From a virus, in the IMG/VR virus record IMGVR_UViG_3300008111_000139, positions 1-33,833 of that record: a stretch of DNA of 33,833 bases, one strand, 5' to 3'. The stretch's first letter is position 1, and every line of letters starts with the position of its first letter. Below the pieces are notes generated by a model. It was not told where the DNA came from. It saw nothing but the letters and a program-made list of their open reading frames with translations, and made no database searches. The translations under genes and the position numbers were made by a program. This document shows positions 8,943 to 17,300 of this stretch, in pieces.

Positions 8943-9649
8943 AAACATTCCTATACGCACTGCAAGTTTACAATGAAGAAATACCACAAGCCATAAAGAT
9001 AGCGAGATTGCTTGCTGACATGGCAGGAGATCAGCACTTCGATCATGCGGATTGCTGTGTCGTTTACCGTCGAGATTGCCCAGAAAGTAAAAAGTTAGAA
9101 AACATACTCGCAGAAAGTTTTGAAACAGTGCACATTCATAGGTCTTCACGTCGTGAGGTTGGCTTTCCTGGTGGGTCTAACGGAGTTTGGTGCGATCTTG
9201 TCGACCACGTAGCGAATCAACACTCGAAGAAAAAATGGAATTACAAATTTGTTTTAACTACGGAAGTCGATGCCTTGCCGATTGCTAAAGATTGGCAAGA
9301 AAAGTTAATCGCCGAATGGGATAAGGAATACGCGGTCGTGGGTTGCTGGCACAATAACGGAGAGCATGAGGTTGGGCATATTAATGGTAACGCTATGTTT
9401 CACCCAATGATTTCTAGAATGCATAGTAAATTTATTGGATGCTCAGAAAATCGGGCTTGGGATACGTGGTTTGCCGACGAGTTTGAAAAACTAGGTTGGA
9501 AAAAATCCAAAGCCATTCAAAATCTTTATCGCAAAAAAGAACTTTCCGAAAAAGAATTTGACCATCTCGTAAAGTCCGGTTGCGTTTGGTTGCACGGGGT
9601 AAAAGACGACACGGCTATAAATTTAGTTAAGAATAAAATTATAACCTAA
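8939..9649 (+). CDS. Putative glycosyltransferase, last gene of the sugar cassette
   Basis: This 236-aa protein resembles family 2-type transferases in layout: an N-terminal strand with YNEE (11-14), a likely metal site in TTEVDALP (107-114, Glu-Val-Asp where DxD is usual) and GHINGNAMF (146-154), which matches the acceptor-binding segment of such enzymes. It starts in an ATGA overlap with the previous gene. No membrane segment is seen. The altered DxD means activity is less certain than for the first cassette enzyme. It could also be a binding-only paralogue. It ends 222 bases before the coat gene. Confidence 0.6.
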   Translation: MKTFLYALQVYNEEIPQAIKIARLLADMAGDQHFDHADCCVVYRRDCPESKKLENILAESFETVHIHRSSRREVGFPGGSNGVWCDLVDHVANQHSKKKWNYKFVLTTEVDALPIAKDWQEKLIAEWDKEYAVVGCWHNNGEHEVGHINGNAMFHPMISRMHSKFIGCSENRAWDTWFADEFEKLGWKKSKAIQNLYRKKELSEKEFDHLVKSGCVWLHGVKDDTAINLVKNKIIT

Positions 9650-9687
9650 GTAGTAAATTTAGTTGTCTAAAAAAATAGTTTAGTCGT

Positions 9688-9834
9688 ATGGATTTCTCAC
9701 GAGCGATTGCCGATAGCAATTGGGGAGCATCAGACCTACTGCTGCAGACTGGCCGCAACAAAGTCCTAGCGTGCCGAGGACGAAAAATAGCGATGGCAAT
9801 TACGCCACCGAAATTCAACCTCAACGATGTCTAA
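9688..9834 (+). CDS. Possible small protein (48 aa) ahead of the coat gene
   Basis: The only sizeable gap in this half of the window (9650-9870) holds one forward reading frame from ATG 9688 to TAA 9832-9834. The product (MDFSRAIADSNWGASDLLLQ at its start) is basic in its middle and has no recognised domain. No Shine-Dalgarno precedes it. It may be a real small gene, the remnant of something displaced by the sugar cassette, or chance. The 37 bases following it hold a candidate promoter for the coat gene. Confidence 0.35.
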   Translation: MDFSRAIADSNWGASDLLLQTGRNKVLACRGRKIAMAITPPKFNLNDV

Positions 9835-9862
9835 TGACATCACAAAGCACAACAACTAAAAT
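9834..9862 (+). promoter_or_regulatory. Candidate sigma-70-type promoter for the coat gene
   Basis: ATGACA (9834-9839) and TAAAAT (9857-9862) are each one base from the consensus -35 and -10 boxes and are 17 bases apart, the ideal spacing. A start site about seven bases downstream would fall almost on the coat gene ATG at 9871, giving a nearly leaderless message. The region is A/T-rich, so chance matches are likely. Support comes only from position before a high-demand gene and from the terminator just after that gene. Confidence 0.22.
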
Positions 9863-9870
9863 ATACTATT

Positions 9871-11082
9871 ATGGCAAACGATTGTATTGACTTGTCGGCG
9901 GTTCAAGATTTCGCCGCAAAAGACAAAAACCGTATTGTAGGTCAGATTGGCAAGGTTCTTGCCCGTAAATCTCCCTATATGAACATCCTCAAGGGTGGAA
10001 CTATTCCGAACGTTTCGGATGTCGTCCGCTCTGTTGTCCAAGAACGCGCAGTTCTTCAGTCCAGTTTAGCGAATCCGACATTCAGCGATGACGTAACGCT
10101 TTGCGGAACTGGCGCCGATGCCGACGAAGTTGGCTCTACCGAGTACACCTACCAACTGCAGTCTCTGCGTGGTCGCGGTCCTCGCGTTTGCGTCAAGACT
10201 TCTCGCACGGCTTTTAAAGGTGCTTATCTCCAAGCCCAAATGGCTTTGGAAAAAGGCATCCTCCAAATCATGAATTCTGACATCCGCGCGACTCTTTTGA
10301 ATCGTTCCGGTGTAAAATTCTTGGCCAAAAAAGGACTTTCCTTTGATACCCTTGTCACTGGCGAGTCCCAAGCTATTGATACGAAATTCTATAATGCGCT
10401 CCCTGACGCGCAGATGAATTTCAAAACCCTCTATAAGCTTGGATCGCTTCTGCGTGAAGATCTTCTCGTTGAACCTTTTGGTACGGCAAATGGAGATTAC
10501 TTTATGGTAATCGCTTCAATTGACCAAATCGAGGCCTTCCGTAATGACGCGGACGTCAAAGAAGATCTTAACTACGTGACTGCAGGTTCGTTTAAACTCG
10601 GCAACGATTCTTTGACGGGTTACCAGTTCCAAGGTTATCGCGGTTTCGCTTTCGGTGTCGATTCCCAACCTCTCCGTTTTAATACCTTTGACAGTCAAGG
10701 TCGCCCGGTTCTTATTGAACCTGAAATTGGCGTTACCGTTTCGAATGGTCGTGGAGCCCGACGCAACCCTGCGTGGATCAACGCTAACTACGAAATCGGT
10801 TTCGTTGTCGGTGGCGAGAGTTTCTCGCGTTTGACTCCTGAGCGTTATTCTGGTGAGGGAACTTTCAAGTTTGCTCCTCAGCTCGCCATGGGTGAACTCG
10901 AGTGGGTTGCTCAACGCGATAACGATTGCAACTTGTTCCTTGATTACGGACAGCACATCTATCAAATCTCGCGTGCTTATCAGCCGCTCCGTCCCCACGC
11001 GGTTGTCCCGTTTGCTTACAAGCGTTGCACTTTCAATACAGGTCTTGAAACCTGCGTTGGAAGTTCTTCAACGGGTCTGTAA
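9871..11082 (+). CDS. Major capsid (coat) protein
   Basis: This 403-aa protein is the best candidate for the shell subunit. The size is typical, it follows the scaffold and portal, it is soluble without signal or membrane segments, and it is closed by a strong terminator as coat genes often are. The N-terminal region has an extended loop-like part (ERAVLQSSLANPTF), and the C-terminal half is beta-rich with many Arg and Phe (NGRGARRNPAWINANYEIGF). I recognise no exact family motif, so an HK97-type fold is an inference. Codon use is visibly more C-ending than in the fibre genes downstream, consistent with high expression. ATG 9871 has an A/T-rich leader and no Shine-Dalgarno. Confidence 0.8.
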   Translation: MANDCIDLSAVQDFAAKDKNRIVGQIGKVLARKSPYMNILKGGTIPNVSDVVRSVVQERAVLQSSLANPTFSDDVTLCGTGADADEVGSTEYTYQLQSLRGRGPRVCVKTSRTAFKGAYLQAQMALEKGILQIMNSDIRATLLNRSGVKFLAKKGLSFDTLVTGESQAIDTKFYNALPDAQMNFKTLYKLGSLLREDLLVEPFGTANGDYFMVIASIDQIEAFRNDADVKEDLNYVTAGSFKLGNDSLTGYQFQGYRGFAFGVDSQPLRFNTFDSQGRPVLIEPEIGVTVSNGRGARRNPAWINANYEIGFVVGGESFSRLTPERYSGEGTFKFAPQLAMGELEWVAQRDNDCNLFLDYGQHIYQISRAYQPLRPHAVVPFAYKRCTFNTGLETCVGSSSTGL

Positions 11083-11094
11083 GTTAAACTAAAA

Positions 11095-11134
11095 TAGCCA
11101 CAGGGAGTTACAATCTCCCTGTGGCTAAATTTTT
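11095..11134 (+). terminator. Factor-independent terminator after the coat gene
   Basis: A perfect 13-bp inverted repeat (left arm TAGCCACAGGGAG at 11095-11107, right arm 11115-11127) with a 7-base loop is followed by AATTTTTAT. The stem is G/C-rich and the T run follows at once, as in an intrinsic terminator. It begins 12 bases after the coat stop codon and ends just before the next ATG. It should punctuate head from fibre transcription or set a high coat-to-fibre ratio. Confidence 0.9.
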
Positions 11135-11141
11135 ATACAAA

Positions 11142-11543
11142 ATGAGCGATATCGATACTGCGGAATTCCGTAAACTTACACTACTTGCTGCAGGAATCGA
11201 TCCGTCTGAAATCCCTCCGATTCTCGATACTGCCGAATGGCGAAGATTACTTATCGTTGCGATAAATAATGCTTCTTCTGGAGGAGGAACCGCCGGAGTT
11301 TCTTCAATACGTGTAAACGGCGGAGGTCTTCAAACCGGATCTGTTTCTCTAACAATTCCAGCGGCACAAGTCAATTCAAACTGGAATTCTTCGACTGGTT
11401 TATCTCAAATTCTCAATAAGCCGGATGTTGTTCTGAAAAATACGACAGATGCGACTCCAGTAAATACAATCCGTGCTTTAACGCAAACTGCTTACGACGC
11501 TATTCCTGTAAAAGACAATTTTACGATCTATTTTATAAAATAA
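11142..11543 (+). CDS. Small tail-fibre-associated protein
   Basis: I place the start at ATG 11142, because the upstream in-frame GTG 11121 lies inside the terminator stem. The product has 133 residues. The N-terminus has two similar segments, DTAEFRKLTLLA and DTAEWRRLLIVA. The middle has VNGGGLQTGSVSLTIP and NWNSSTGLSQILNKPD, and the end has LTQTAYDAIPVKDNFTIYFI. Segments of the type trimeric-linker plus Asn-Lys-Pro-Asp plus Ala-Tyr-Asp-Ala-Ile are common in phage tail-fibre and fibre-attachment proteins. It sits first in the fibre cassette, one base before the next gene, so an adaptor role is plausible. That role is an inference. Confidence 0.65.
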   Translation: MSDIDTAEFRKLTLLAAGIDPSEIPPILDTAEWRRLLIVAINNASSGGGTAGVSSIRVNGGGLQTGSVSLTIPAAQVNSNWNSSTGLSQILNKPDVVLKNTTDATPVNTIRALTQTAYDAIPVKDNFTIYFIK

Positions 11544-11544
11544 A

Positions 11545-12864
11545 ATGGCTACATATGTAAAAGCATACTTAGGCTCAAGCCCTTTGTTCCAGGTTGATGC
11601 ATTAACATGGACTCGTCCTTCAGATTGGCTGAATTTGCCGACTGCAGGAGCCAACACAGTTAGAGGACTGCATGCGGTGTTTAACAATACAACGAATTTC
11701 GCCACAATCCGCATGCAGACATCGAATAGTGCGGCTTATACGATTGATTGGGGTGATGGCATTGTCGAGTCCGCTGCAAGTAATACGGTAATGCAGCACA
11801 ATTATGCGTGGGACAATGTTTCTTCCGCAACGATTACCTCTGGCGGATATCGTCAAGCACTTGTAACTATCACTCCTCCGTCTGGAGCAACATTCAGCTA
11901 CGCTAACTTCAGTGATAAATATTCATCTGGAGTCACAATCCCGTCAGGCACACGATATTCTTCTGGTTGGCTAGATATGAATATTAACCTCCCAAATTTG
12001 ATTTCTGGCCAAAGACTATTAATTGGTGGAAGTTCAATAAGACATTCTTTACTTGAACGAGTAAATATTACTTCATGGGGAGCGATCACTAACGCCAGTT
12101 CTATGTTTTATGGATGCACAGGATTGCGTGAAATAAACTCGGCACAATGGAATACATCAGCAATTACAGATATGAATACGATGTTCTTTGAGTGCTTTTC
12201 AATTCAAACAATCGATGCAAGTACGTGGAACACTTCATTAGTGACATCATTTAGTGCAATGATTCGCAGTTGTTCTGCGCTAGTCGAGCTTAAGTGTGCT
12301 GGTTGGAATACTGGATCACTACAAAACATGTCAAATTTTGCACTTGGTTGCTCCTCACTTTACAGCATAGATGTTAGTAATTGGTCTATGAACAATGTGA
12401 CAACGCTGGCAAATGCTTTTAATAGTTGTCTAGCACTACCAAAACTTTCAATTGGCAATTGGATCCTTACGAATTGTTCGAATTTTTCTGGAATGTTTTC
12501 TGGATGCTGGAATCTGCGCGATTTAAATATTATAACTCTATCTCTTCCTGCTGCAACAAACATGAATCAAATGTTTGAGAATTGCTATAGCCTTCAATTG
12601 ATCGGAACTATAAATGTTCCGTCAACAGCAACAGTTACTAGTCTCTGCGCGAATGCCTCGTCTCTAAAATCTGCTGGATTTATAGGAATTAATAACTCGA
12701 CGAGTTTTTTAAATTGCATGCTTTCCGGTACACAACTTAATGCTATCTATACAGGTCTTTCTTCGTCTGGAGCTGGAAAAACAATTACAGTTACAGGTAA
12801 TTTTGGAACAGCAACACATACTACAACTATTGCAACTGCTAAAGGATGGACTGTGACCGTTTAA
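11545..12864 (+). CDS. BspA/DUF285-type repeat fibre or adhesin protein
   Basis: This 439-aa protein starts with an N-terminal beta domain of the type WxRPSDWLxLP (about 26-36) and DWGDG (68-72), a PKD-like signature seen in phage fibres. Residues about 185-385 form BspA-like (DUF285) repeats of about 23 residues, with recurring patterns such as MFYGCTGLREI, MNTMFFECFSI, ANAFNSCLAL and MNQMFENCYSL. The C-terminus ends in a compact beta segment (TTTIATAKGWTVTV). BspA-type repeats in cellular proteins mediate binding to surfaces. There is no signal peptide, which fits assembly inside the cell into a virion. I infer a receptor-binding fibre. The N-terminal DWGDG segment recurs in a truncated protein at 26152-26673. 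Confidence 0.78.
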   Translation: MATYVKAYLGSSPLFQVDALTWTRPSDWLNLPTAGANTVRGLHAVFNNTTNFATIRMQTSNSAAYTIDWGDGIVESAASNTVMQHNYAWDNVSSATITSGGYRQALVTITPPSGATFSYANFSDKYSSGVTIPSGTRYSSGWLDMNINLPNLISGQRLLIGGSSIRHSLLERVNITSWGAITNASSMFYGCTGLREINSAQWNTSAITDMNTMFFECFSIQTIDASTWNTSLVTSFSAMIRSCSALVELKCAGWNTGSLQNMSNFALGCSSLYSIDVSNWSMNNVTTLANAFNSCLALPKLSIGNWILTNCSNFSGMFSGCWNLRDLNIITLSLPAATNMNQMFENCYSLQLIGTINVPSTATVTSLCANASSLKSAGFIGINNSTSFLNCMLSGTQLNAIYTGLSSSGAGKTITVTGNFGTATHTTTIATAKGWTVTV

Positions 12865-12889
12865 TTTTATGTAAGAAAAAATTAAAGTG

Positions 12890-14356
12890 ATGCCAATTAA
12901 AATCGGAACCTCTTCACTTTCTCCAGTTGTATCAGACATCAATCAATATGCGGCTGATCGACTTCCAATTTCAGCTGATAACGGAGAAATTATTTATTGC
13001 CCAGACGGAAATGGCTATACCATCCCCAATTCATCTTTAATTGCTGGAGCGTATGGTTTCAGGAAAGATAATAATTGGAAAAATATTGACAATTCAGATC
13101 TGGTTGCTAACTCCGCAGCGTTATGGAGTGGAGCCTTCGCGCAATTTGATCCTACTGCTGCTGGAAACGGGCCATTCAACCCGCAGATCATTGATGACAT
13201 TACTTCAGGTGGAGTTCGCAAGCGCAGGCTTTACATCGACATTACTTTTGCTGGTCTAACATTCCGAATTTTCTGTCTTTACTGCGTCCCGACTAGCACT
13301 CCTCCTGCTGGTGGATTCCCATGTTTATTTATCGCGCAAGGATGGACTGGGTATCCATCAGAGTATCCATCCTACAACTCGGCTGGGTGGGCCACTTTTG
13401 GATTTGATTATGCTGGCGCAAGACCAGATGCGCTGCCTGTAACAGAGTATCCAGTTCCTCAATTAGCTTACGGTATTCACAGAACTGATGAAGGTGGATA
13501 TACAATAAATACAACGCTACAAGATGGTAGTCAGATCAGCAATCCTCGCCAGACGAGTGAATACCTATGGGAAGCAATCATGCGCCGATCTTTTGAATAT
13601 CTCCTAACCCAATCAGAGATAAATGTTAATAAAATCGGTATGCGTGGACATAGCTACGGAGGCACTATTGCGTGGAATATGTCGATGGACACTCGCATAA
13701 AAGCTATTGTGTCTTGGTTTGGTAATGGGTGGAATGTTTATTACCGAGACAAAAGTCTTTGGAAATATAAACTGCCAGCAACAGTATATCCCACTTTTAC
13801 GACTGGTGAAAAAATTTATCTGAATGCACCTACGGCAGAAGCAACGGCAAAGTATACAAGGGTTCCAATTCTTCTTATCAACGGATCAGCGGATCATCAC
13901 GGAGGACACGATAGAGTAGACGATACTTTCGATAAGATACCAGTAGGCATTCCTTGGGACTTCTCGCATGATGCGAATAAGAACCACGATGTGTCTCTAA
14001 ATGTAGGCAACGAACTCCTTTGGCTTAACAAGTATGTTCTTGGTTCTGCAATTACTTGGCCGAAACGACCCGCATCATGGTTGTCCAAAGTATCGGGAAC
14101 TTGTCAATTCAATGTCCAGCCAGACACATCGCTGACAATTTCTTCTGTTGTGTTCTGGAAAGCTGAAGTGGAGCCATTCAATGTTAGCCGTGTTTGGTCT
14201 AGCGTAACAACGACGAATGATGGACGAACTTGGATTGGCTCAATGCCAGTAGCGGATAATGCTAAATATCTCTTTGCTTATGCAAATATTATCTATGCAA
14301 ATGGAGTTGTTACATCCACGAGATTCAATGCTGTGATACCATCAAAACTAACATAA
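12890..14356 (+). CDS. Alpha/beta-hydrolase, likely tail-associated esterase
   Basis: The start is set at ATG 12890 (a GTG lies one codon upstream), giving 488 residues. The first 110 residues look like an attachment domain. The remainder is an alpha/beta-hydrolase of the acetyl-esterase / dienelactone-hydrolase type with nucleophile elbow GHSYGG (Ser255), acid NGSAD (Asp335) and base NKNHD (His366) in canonical order. A C-terminal beta domain follows from about 405. It would remove ester groups such as acetyl from surface polysaccharide, as some tail-fibre esterases do. It is placed between two repeat fibres and has no signal peptide, supporting virion location. The substrate is unknown, and a peptidase activity is not excluded. 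Confidence 0.8.
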   Translation: MPIKIGTSSLSPVVSDINQYAADRLPISADNGEIIYCPDGNGYTIPNSSLIAGAYGFRKDNNWKNIDNSDLVANSAALWSGAFAQFDPTAAGNGPFNPQIIDDITSGGVRKRRLYIDITFAGLTFRIFCLYCVPTSTPPAGGFPCLFIAQGWTGYPSEYPSYNSAGWATFGFDYAGARPDALPVTEYPVPQLAYGIHRTDEGGYTINTTLQDGSQISNPRQTSEYLWEAIMRRSFEYLLTQSEINVNKIGMRGHSYGGTIAWNMSMDTRIKAIVSWFGNGWNVYYRDKSLWKYKLPATVYPTFTTGEKIYLNAPTAEATAKYTRVPILLINGSADHHGGHDRVDDTFDKIPVGIPWDFSHDANKNHDVSLNVGNELLWLNKYVLGSAITWPKRPASWLSKVSGTCQFNVQPDTSLTISSVVFWKAEVEPFNVSRVWSSVTTTNDGRTWIGSMPVADNAKYLFAYANIIYANGVVTSTRFNAVIPSKLT

Positions 14357-14357
14357 G

Positions 14358-17300
14358 ATGCCATTTTCTGCTTCATTAACCCCGACAGAAAATATACAGA
14401 AAATAGACTTCGGTACTTTTTCGCAGTCTATAAGTAGTTTTTTAGATCTGTCCGTTTTTAAAAATTTAATTGAAGTAACGATAAGGAATCCAAATCTTAT
14501 AACATTCATCGATGGGTTTGCAGGGAATTCAGTTGATTTAACTAACCCAAGTGGACAAGCAATTCTTTTTATTTCTGGACAATCTGCTGACGGCACAATA
14601 AATCAAAAAATAATTGGAATTGGATCGCTCAGGAAAATTGGAACTGGAAAATTGTCGCTGAAAGGAATAAACACTTATTCTGGAAATACAGAAATAACTG
14701 ATGGTGTTTTAGAAATTCAAACAGGAGTTCTTGGGAATGGGAATTATTCTGGGGCAATATCAAACGCCACTCAATTTTCAATAATAACGCCAACTCAACA
14801 GACACTTTCCGGAATAATTTCTGGTATTGGAACGCTAACATCCGGCGGAGACGTTGTACTTACGAACAATAACACTTATACTGGCGCGACAATAGTACTC
14901 TCTGCCGCAAAATTGACAATATCCCGTCAAACAAGCGGACAACTAACGAGTTCTTCGTTTACAAACGCCGGAACTATTGTTTTCACCGGCAGCAACAATA
15001 TAATTGTAGCTTCTCCAATTTCCGGATCCGGTCAAATAGATAAATCCGGCACATCTACCGTCGCGTTTAACGCGACAAACACAAACACCGGAATAGTAAA
15101 TATTTTATCCGGCACTCTACAGTTTGAAAAAATCGCATCTCTTTACAACGGTCAGTCTGCAAGTTGGACAAAAGATAAGATAATTGTCAATTCAAATGGA
15201 ATATTCGCCATCAATGTCGGCGGAACTGGAGAATTTGCATCTTCAGACATAACGAGTCTGTTGCTTTTAGCATCATCGATATCAAATAATGGTTTCAAAG
15301 CCGGATCATTTTTCGGATTCAACACGACAAATGCCGCTGGCGGAACATTTACGCTATCAAATATTATAGCAGACTCCACAGGAACAGGTTCTGGAAGCAT
15401 TGGAATTGCAAAATTTGGTTCAAACATACTGGTAATTTCCGGAACAAACACATTTACAGGACAAGTTTTGATACACGGAGGCACAGTTTCTGTTTCAAAT
15501 TTCAATTTTGATAACGTTCCTGGCCCATTTGGTGCAGGAACACTTCCGATTAAAGCAGGAATCAACTCTCTATCTAAAATACTTTATACTGGAACGGCGA
15601 CTACAACGGATAAAAAGATATTAATAGATCAGTTCGGGTGTGAATTGGAAACAGCAGTAGCACTAACATTGACTGGAGTTATTTCTGGCACAGGAACTTT
15701 TAATAAACTTGGCTCTGGGACACTGCAACTCGATGGAGCAAACACATTTTCAGGAGCAATTAATGTAAATGCAGGTGTTTTGCGTGCTACAAATTCTTTG
15801 TCTTTTGGGAGTTCTTCTTCACAATTAACAATTTTATCAGGAACAGCGTTTAATTTAGGAAATAATATCGTTATATCTAGGCCAATCACAATAAATTCTT
15901 TTGGTCCTGACAACAGTGGGGCAATAAAAAATTTAAGTGGGTCGAATGAGATTTCTGGGACAATAACTTTAAATTCAACAGCAAGAATTGGTTGTGAATC
16001 TGGCACATTAGTTTTATCAAACAATATAAATCCTTCTGGCAACCTTTTAACTTTTGTATCTAACTCTTCTGGATCGATTGTTTCTTCTGGAATTATTTCT
16101 GGAACTGGCGGCGTTGTAGTTAATATGGTGTTAGGTCAGTGCTCAATTTTTGGAGCGAATACGTTTATTAACGGATTTCACGTTTTTTCTGGAACAACAA
16201 ATGTAAATTCCATAAAAAATTTTTCAACACCATCGAGTCTTGGTGCTGATTCTTCAAATCCTGTCCAATTTGGTGGTTTTGGGACAACTGGGACTTTAAA
16301 TTATCAAGGATCTGGAGACACATCGAATAGAACAATAAGAGTTGGAATAAATGCAGCAACTCCTGCAGCAACTGACATTGGCGGGGCAATAATACTTTCA
16401 AACGGAACAGGAACGATAATTTTTTCTGCAGCAATTTTCAATATTCAGACAAATGCAACAACTGGAGTTGGTGCTGGAAGGACTCTGACACTTGGCGGTA
16501 GCTCTGATGGTCAAATTTCTGGAACAATTCGTGATAATTTAGTGACTTCTCCAGCCACAGGAACAGCCTTTATATCGCTTGTAAAATCTGGAACAGGAAA
16601 ATGGACTCTAGCTGGAGCAAACACATATAGCGGTACTACTACAATCAATGCCGGGTACCTTATAGTCGCCAATGCTTCAGCTCTCGGCACAATTGCAACA
16701 GCAACAACTGTAAATTCAGGAGCATCTCTTCAAGTTAGCGGAGGAATAACTCTTGTTGCAGAGCCATTGACAATTTCTGGCGATGGAGCAGCATTTGACG
16801 GAGCAATTGCCAACCTTTCTGGAACAAATTCGATGTCCGGGGCTATAACAATGGCGGCTAATGCCCGAATTCATAGCATTGCCGGATCTTTGACGATTTC
16901 TGGAGCCATAAGTGGAGCAACAAGGACTTTAACTCTTGGCGGCGCTGGAACACTTACACTTTCTGGAATAATAACTTTAACTACTGGCGGAATAATTTGT
17001 GCGGGAACAGGAACGATAATTTTATCTGCGGCTAATTCGTATACAGGAGCCACGGCGATCAATTCTGGAGCAGTTAGAATTTCCAATGCTTCAGCTCTTG
17101 GAACCGCCGGAACAATAACTGCCGCAACAAACGCATCTCTTGAAATTTCAGGAGCAATAACATTTGCCAGAGCCGTCACAATTAGCGGAATTGGAGCAAC
17201 ATCTGAAGGATCATTGATGAATCGCTCTGGAAATAATACTTTTTCAGGAGCAATAACACTTGGCGCAGATTCAACAATTGGATCTTCTGCTGGAATTTTT

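Noticed and set aside
10516-10998. Minus-strand frame of 160 codons opposite the coat gene
   Set aside because: Shadow of strongly biased coat codons; no recognised domain.
11121-11141. GTG 11121 as the start of the small fibre-associated protein
   Set aside because: It lies within the right arm of the terminator; ATG 11142 downstream is the better start.
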